Shown here piece after piece: positions 58,369-64,000 of a stretch of 64,000 nt of DNA; position 1 is the first letter of the stretch; the number at the start of each line of letters is the position of its first letter. Under the pieces are notes generated by a model, which saw only the letters and a list, made by a program, of their open reading frames with translations, searched no databases and was not told the origin of the DNA. The position numbers and the translations under genes are program-made. Location: contig CM062820.1 in assembly GCA_031772625.1 (NCBI GenBank), positions 1,076,943,369-1,077,007,368 on the forward strand, written 5' to 3'. The stretch is from Pinus tabuliformis (taxonomy: Eukaryota; Streptophyta; Pinopsida; Pinales; Pinaceae).

Positions 58369-58556
58369 GTGCAGGTGCGGAGGTACATAGCGCAACAGAA
58401 GGTGCAGGTGTGGGGGTCCGCAGCGCAGCAGAAGGCGTAGGTGCGGGGGTCCATAGCACAATAGAAGGCGTAGGTGCAGAGGTCCGCAGCGCAGCAGAAG
58501 GCGCAGGTGCGGAGGTCCGCAATGCAGCAGAAAGCGCAGGTGCAGAGGTACGCACG
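58369..58556. repeat. 36-bp tandem repeat, about five units
   Basis: The unit contains GGTGCGGAGGTCCGCAGCGC and AGCAGAAGGC. It is GC-rich, in contrast to its surroundings. The length is a multiple of three, so frames stay open across it on both strands; these are not genes. Confidence 0.85.
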
Positions 58557-59287
58557 GTGTCGGGTAAACAGTGCAGGTGTGGAGCTGCGTAGCCCAGACA
58601 CAGAAGAACTGTGGATATTCGCAGGTTTCTATTGGTGAAGTTGCAGACTTTTCTTAAAATACTTGTTGGCTACCTTTTATCTATTGATGTAGAGTTCTGG
58701 GTTTAGATTACTGGTATTGCTTTTCTGGTTACTGCATTTTGAGAAGTTATTGGTTGACTCATTGGGTGATTGTAAAAGGAGATTGGTTGATTCACATGTA
58801 CTTGATGATTATTTGATGTTCATGGATCCAGTTTGAAAATTTATGAAACATGGTCCTTGGAAGAAAAGAAGTAGATCAGCACCTACGTACTAGTAGATCA
58901 ACTAGTACAAGAGCTAAGGGGGTTGTAGCTCCCTTCCAGGAGAGACTGGAAAATGAGAGAGGGTTTTAGCTCTCAGTAGGTTGTAGCGTGTGTACTGGTA
59001 AAGGACTGCACCAGTACAAAATCATTGTAAAAGAAGTTTCTAATTGAAAGAAGATAGAGACATATTGTAGAAGGTGGTTTTCACCCACATTGGGTTTCCA
59101 CCTTATATCTGGTGTTCTTTGGTGTGACTATCTGTTTTTTCTTGTTCTTGCTCATTATGATATGGTACTGACATACAAATTAATGATCAATATCTGAAGA
59201 ATAAATCAAAGTATAAATCTAGAAGATATATTGAAAATAATTTGATAATACTGATTCACCCCCCCTCTCAGTATTATTTCCAACAAT

Positions 59288-59299
59288 TGGTATCAGAGC
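59288..59299 (+). other. Primer-binding site of the copia element
   Basis: TGGTATCAGAGC, two bases after the LTR end CAACA. Perfect initiator tRNA-Met type site. Confidence 0.9.
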
Positions 59300-59345
59300 A
59301 GGCCCTTCTGAAGAAGCTTGATCACTTGAAGGAAGATCCATCATC

Positions 59346-60683
59346 ATGAGCAACTACGAGAGAGAAGCATCTATCAGGCCACCAATTTTTGACCGGACAA
59401 ACTTTGTATATCGGAAGGTAAGAGTTACTGCCTATCTTCAATCTCTTGGTACAGAAGTCTGGGACATCATAGACACAGGGTACACTTTTCCATCAGCAAC
59501 TCCTACAGATCCAGCTGAGAAAAAGAAATATGAAACAAATGCAAAGGTTGTCAATACTCTATTAGTATGTCTATATCAATCAGAATTTGTGAAGGTTATG
59601 CAGTATAAATCCTCAAAAGAAATATGGGACAAGATTCTTCTGAGCTATGAAGGAGATGAACAAGTAAAACAAGCAAAACTTCAAACCCTCAGAATTCAGT
59701 ATGAAAATCTCAGAATGCACAATGATGAAAGTGTGGCTAACTATTTCCTTTGTGTAGATGAGATTATTAATTGTATGAAAAATTTGGGTGAAGAAATAAA
59801 AGAGGCTGTTGTGGTTGAAAAGGTTCTAAGATCTTTGTCCCCTAGGTTTGAATCTAAAGTTTCCGTAATAGAAGAGAAAGAGAATCTACGAAACCTTACC
59901 ATGTCACAACTGCACGGAATTCTGACTGCTTATGAAATGAGGAAAGGAGGACCATTCGACAGGAGAGAAGCTGCCTTCAAGGCTTCAGGAAAAGGAGATT
60001 ACTATGAGTCAGGATATGTGTTAGAAGAAGAAGAAGAATCAAATTTTGTCAAAAACCTTCAACGGGATGTTGGACGATTCCGAGGTAAGTTACCTTTCAA
60101 ATGCTTTGCTTGTGGAAGAGTCCGACACTATGCTGCCAAATGTCCTCATAAGGATAAGATTGACAAGGGGAAGGAACCTGTTAGATGGAACAAGAAACAG
60201 AATGCAAATAAGAAAAGCTATTACACTCATGAAGATAGTGATGGACTTTCAAATAGTGACGAAGATGAATGAGGTAATAATTATAAACTTTTAATGGTGT
60301 TTGAAGATGATGATTACATGGATGCTATAGATGAAGAAGGTATTTATGAAGAAATTTCTAAACTCAAAATTTGTTTAGAAGAGAAAAATGTGATTATCGA
60401 TTCTCTGCAATGTCAACTGGCTGAAAGGGAAAAAAATCATGAAAAATTGGAATGTGAAATTGTTGGTCTTAGAAAAGAGATTGAGAAAACAAAAGCTCTT
60501 AATCTTAAATTTGTTAAAGGATCTAAAACTCTGGATGAGATTATCAATGTGCAGCGTTCTCCACTAATCAAGACAGGTCTGGGATATAATGGAGAAGCAT
60601 CTCAAGCATCCACCTCAAAAAGCTATCTTGATGCAACAAGGAGGAGCGAGCAAAGGCCTAATAGAAATCATCAGGTAAATTAG
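59346..60683 (+). pseudogene. Gag region of the copia element (fossil)
   Basis: The N-terminal part shows RPPIFDRTNFVYRKVRVTAY and SSKEIWDKILLSYEGDEQVK. These and ADV-like LRSLSPRFESKVSVIEE spelling belong to the copia gag family with the UBN2-type core. A zinc knuckle CFACGRVRHYAAKC follows near 60100. The second part (60294-60683) is acidic and then a coiled coil (ISKLKICLEEKNVIIDSLQC onward). It begins 60 bases after the primer-binding site. One or two breaks are seen. Confidence 0.8.
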
Positions 60684-60701
60684 GGATAGTTTACCTCAAG
60701 A

Positions 60702-62702
60702 ATGAACAAAGCCCATCAAGAAAATCGGGAGCAATCTACCTTAAGGACAAACAGAAGCCACAACCAGCCACAGGTAAAAGCTTCCCAATTTTCCTCAAGA
60801 ATGGATGTCAGTAAAAACTACAATCGGTTGGTTGATAGATTTGATAATCGCAGGATTTTCTTCAATGGCCAATGTTTCTCTTGCCATAACTTTGGTCACA
60901 AAGCAGCTCAATGTGTTGCCTATAAGACAATCATGACTAGAGAAGCTCAAAAACAAAGAAGTATGACTGGAATCACGAAAAGGACCTATAACAACTTTTC
61001 CGCCCTTGAAAGTGAAATTGAATGTTCTATTTGTAATAACTTCGGTCATGAAGATTCTGAATGCAGGAGCAGGTTTCGGAAGACAACTCAGAAGGAACAA
61101 ACCTCAAATGCCAGAACATGGAGAATGAAGGAACCGCAACCAGAAAGATGTGGGATAGCTTTATATGCAGAAGGACAGGAAAATCAATGGTACATCAACA
61201 GTGGATGTTCGAAGCATATGACAAGTGATAAAGAAAAACTTCAATCATATAGTGCTTTAGAAAAAGGAAAGAAAGTTTCTTTTGGAAATGATACCCCTGC
61301 AGTCATAAAAGGAAAAGGCACTGTTCAGTTGAAAGAAAAAGTTAAAGCTAGAAATGTTTTGTATGTTGATGGCTTGAAGCATAATCTACTGAGTGTCATT
61401 CAAATGTGCGATCAAGGAACTGAGGTAATATTTCGATCAAATGGATGTAGTGTTCATGATCTTGATACAGGAAAAACAGTGATCAAAGGCATAAGAACTC
61501 CAAATAATTTATACATATTTGAAGAAGGACAACAACAATGCTATTTGAGCAAAAATGATGAACACTGGTTATGGCACCGAAGGTTGGGGCATCTAAGCTT
61601 TTCTCAGATAAGGAAAGCATGCAAGTACCAGGCAGTTCGTGGTCTTCCAGACATCAGAATTCCAGACAACACAATATGCAAATCATGTCAGTTTGGTAAG
61701 CAAACCAGAACTAACTTCCCTGAGAAGGAAGGATCAGCTAGCAGGCCTCTTGAACTAGTCCATACAGATGTATGTGGTCCATCTAGGAAAAGGTCACCTC
61801 GAGGAGAAGAATACTTTATATTATTCATTGACGACTTCTCCAGGATGGTTTGGATAGGACTTATGAAGCACAAAGACAAAGCCTTCGAAAAATTCAAATC
61901 CTTCAAAGCCTTGGTTGAAAACGAATCAGATCACAAAATTAAGTGCCTCAGGTCTAATAGAGGTGGGGAGTTTACCTCAAATGAATTTTTCGATTTTTGT
62001 GAAGAACATGGAATAAGAAGGGAATTCTCTATAGCTAGGACTCCTCAGCAAAATGGAGTAGTGGAAAGGATGAACAGAACGGTTCAACAAATGGCTCGTG
62101 CTATGCTTTATGAGTCTGGAACTCCCGCAACCTTCTGGGGTGAAGCTGCATTTGTTTCGGTTGTTATTCTCAACAAAACAAATGTCCGGGTGAACATCAC
62201 TCAAACTACTCATGAGCTATGGTATGGTGAGACTCCTTCGGTAAAACATTTCAAAATTTTTGGAAGCAAATGCTATATTAAGAATAATGATGAACATCTT
62301 GGAAAATTTGAACCTAGAGCAGATGAAGGCATTCTCCTTGGTTATCCTCCCCACAGCAAAGCATACAAGTGTTACAATAAAAGACTTGGAAGAATTGTTG
62401 ATAGCATTGATGTAGTGGTTGTTGAAGAAGGAAACATTCCTAGGCAAGTAAATTATGAAAATATCAAAGAGGATGAATACCATCCTTCAAATCAGACTGA
62501 TGATGAAGAAGAACCTCAAGAGGCACCAGAGGAACAGATAAGGATAGAAGAGAAGACTCCATCCAGGTACATTCAGAAGAATCATCCAGGATCTCAAATT
62601 TTGGGGCAGAAAGAGCCAGGTATACAAACAAGAAGAACAATTGCAGAAGCCTCAAGCTATTTGGCATTGCTCTCCTCCACTGAACCACAAAATGTAAAAT
62701 AG
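60702..62702 (+). pseudogene. Protease and integrase region of the copia element (fossil)
   Basis: 666 open codons. Two more knuckles come first: CFSCHNFGHKAAQC and CSICNNFGHEDSEC. The protease region has WYINSGCSKHMTSDKEKLQS, where D-S-G is the usual copia active site and this copy reads N-S-G. The GAG pre-integrase domain is HWLWHRRLGHLSFSQIRKAC with its HHCC zinc site (CKSCQFGK). The integrase core has LELVHTDVCGPS, FIDDFSRMVWIGLMKHKDKA, and the E region IARTPQQNGVVERMNRTVQQ. The C-terminal part is a KHFKIFGSKCYI and GILLGYPPHSKAYKCYN segment, typical for copia. Confidence 0.85.
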
Positions 62703-64000
62703 GCATGCAAAGATGAATGCTGGGTCAAGGCAATGGATGAAGAACTTGAGTAGATCGAAAAGAATAACACTTGGGAGTTGGTTCCTAGACCAAAAGATAA
62801 GAATGTCATAGGGACAAAATGTATCTTTAAAAACAAGTTGAATGAAAATGGGGAAGTGATTAGAAACAAGGCCAGACTTGTTTGTAAAGGGTATGCTCAA
62901 CAAGAAGGAATAGACTTTGAAGAAAATTTTGCTCCCGTTGCTAGACTTGAGGCCATCTGAATGTTCCTTGCTCTCTCAAGCTTTCAGAAGTTCAAAGTAT
63001 TTGAAATGGACGTGAAATCAGCCTTTCTAAATGGAGACTTAGAAGAAGAGGTGTACATTGAGCAACCAGCTGATTTCATTCTTGGGAATGATCCAGATCT
63101 TGTATGAAGACTAAAAAAGGCTTGATATGGCCTTAAACAGGCTCCAAGGGCTTGGTACTATCGTTTGGACAAATATCTTCATTAACAAGGCTTTTCAAAG
63201 GGATCAGCAGATAGCAATATTTATATAAAAATTGAAAATGACAAATTGTTAATGCTTGTTGTGTATGTAGATGATATTATCTTTGGCAGCAACGAAGAAA
63301 CTACGAGTCAAAACTTTGCCTTGGTGATGCAGAAAGAATTTGAAATGTCATTACTTGGAGAGCTGACATATTTTCTTGGCCTACAAATCCAACAAAATGA
63401 AGGCGGTATCTTTTTGTCTCAAACAAAGTACCTCAAGCAGATTTTGAAGAAGTATGGCATGGAAGATTCAAAACCAATATGTACCCCTATGGTTAGAGGA
63501 TGTAGCCTCAGTGAAAATGATGAATCGGCAGCAGTGCATCAACCAACCTATAGATCCATGATTGAAAGTATACTTTATTTGACAGGTACCCGACCAGACA
63601 TCATGCATGCCATGGGAATAGTTGGAAGATTTCAAGCAAATCCCAAGGAAACTCATCTTCAAGCAGTTAAGAGAATCTTCAAGTACCTTCAAGGAACTCA
63701 AAACTATGGCTTATGGTATCCTAGAGATATAGATCTCACACTTCATGCTTATACAGATGCAGATTGGGCCGGAAGCGTGGATGATAGGAAGAGCACAAGT
63801 GGTGGTGCATTCTTTATGGGTTCCAGATTAGTATCTTGGTTCAGTAAGAAACAGAGTTCGATTGCTTTATCTACAACTGAAGCGGAATATGTGGCTATTG
63901 CAGCTTGCTGCACTCAACTCCTTTGGATCATGCAGACCTTGCAGGATTTTCAAATCACTTGTACACCACCTATCTCCATCTTATGTGATAATACAAGGGA
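62703..64000 (+). pseudogene. Reverse transcriptase and RNase H of the copia element (fossil, partial)
   Basis: RT motifs: [60 protein letters not shown], then MLVVYVDDIIFGSNEE with the YVDD active site, and ELTYFLGLQIQQNEGGIFLS. RNase H: LHAYTDADWAGSVDDRKSTS, SSIALSTTEAEYVAIAACC and ILCDN at the window edge. This is the standard Ty1/copia order. A few breaks occur in the RT part. Confidence 0.85.

Larger units (their letters stand above)
57960..59285 (+). repeat. 5' LTR region of the copia element (start not resolved)
   Basis: The 3' end is set by TTCCAACA followed two bases later by a primer-binding site. CCTATAAAAAGG at 58112-58123 is a good TATA box, so the LTR probably begins upstream of it, but the partner LTR is outside the window and no start can be fixed. 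It includes a 36-bp tandem repeat (58369-58556). The true start may lie anywhere between about 57930 and 58110. Confidence 0.5.
59286..64000 (+). mobile_element. Ty1/copia element interior (runs off window)
   Basis: After the primer-binding site come gag (59346 on), protease and integrase (60702-62702), then RT and RNase H (62703 to the edge). Integrase before RT defines Ty1/copia. Long frames remain open, so it is fairly well kept, with a handful of breaks. The 3' LTR is beyond the window. Gag with several zinc knuckles plus a coiled-coil segment recalls SIRE/Maximus-like elements, but the lineage is not certain. Confidence 0.85.

Noticed and set aside
58301-58601. Ala- and Glu-rich frames on both strands
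   Set aside because: They are translations of the 36-bp tandem repeat, whose length is a multiple of three.

Overview
The window is intergenic plant nuclear DNA built almost wholly of retroelements nested in and beside one another. I see no intact host gene, no rRNA or tRNA gene and no CRISPR array. Plant LTR-retrotransposon lineages (Ty3/gypsy of Athila/Tat type, a probable chromovirus, Ty1/copia), plant primer-binding sites (TGGTATCAGAGC and TGGCGCCGTTGCCGGG) and an integrated Caulimoviridae pararetrovirus place it in a seed plant. The low gene content and the many old, decayed, un-purged elements would suit a large gymnosperm genome, but the sequence alone does not prove that.

Layout. (1) Positions 1-501 and 11449-23731, minus strand: a fossil endogenous pararetrovirus arranged head to tail over more than one genome length. 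The order read on the minus strand is leader, movement protein, acidic linker region, coat protein with CCHC, protease, reverse transcriptase, RNase H, then a long extension of unknown function. One full turn is about 7.16 kb. (2) Positions 502-11448: an Athila/Tat-like LTR element inserted into the pararetrovirus coat-protein region, with 2-kb LTRs, one long uninterrupted gag frame, no pol, and a 5-kb non-coding part holding a hairpin minisatellite. (3) Positions 23732-26065: degraded coding fragments and LTR-like DNA. (4) Positions 26071-33808, minus: a large non-coding LTR element with a repeated primer-binding-site array and several minisatellites. (5) Positions 33814-37845 and 42742-43500, minus: an old gag-protease remnant, split by (6) 37851-42736, a young gag-only element with 184-bp LTRs and a perfect target duplication. 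(7) Positions 43960-47040, plus: a decayed Ty3/gypsy pol. (8) Positions 47041-49576: unassigned, with one striking foldback. (9) Positions 49582-55859, plus: a Ty3/gypsy element whose 3' LTR lacks its first part. (10) Positions 55985-57930, minus: a decayed coding region of unknown function. (11) About 57960 to the window end, plus: a Ty1/copia element running off the edge.

Relative ages from LTR differences counted by eye: the 184-bp-LTR element is youngest (2 differences), the Athila/Tat element next (about 3 percent), and the 26071-33808 and 49582-55859 elements older (roughly 10 percent). Nesting shows the pararetrovirus is older than the Athila/Tat insertion. Nothing here forms a working host pathway. 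The main interest is in the pararetrovirus organisation and in repeat architectures inside the non-autonomous elements.
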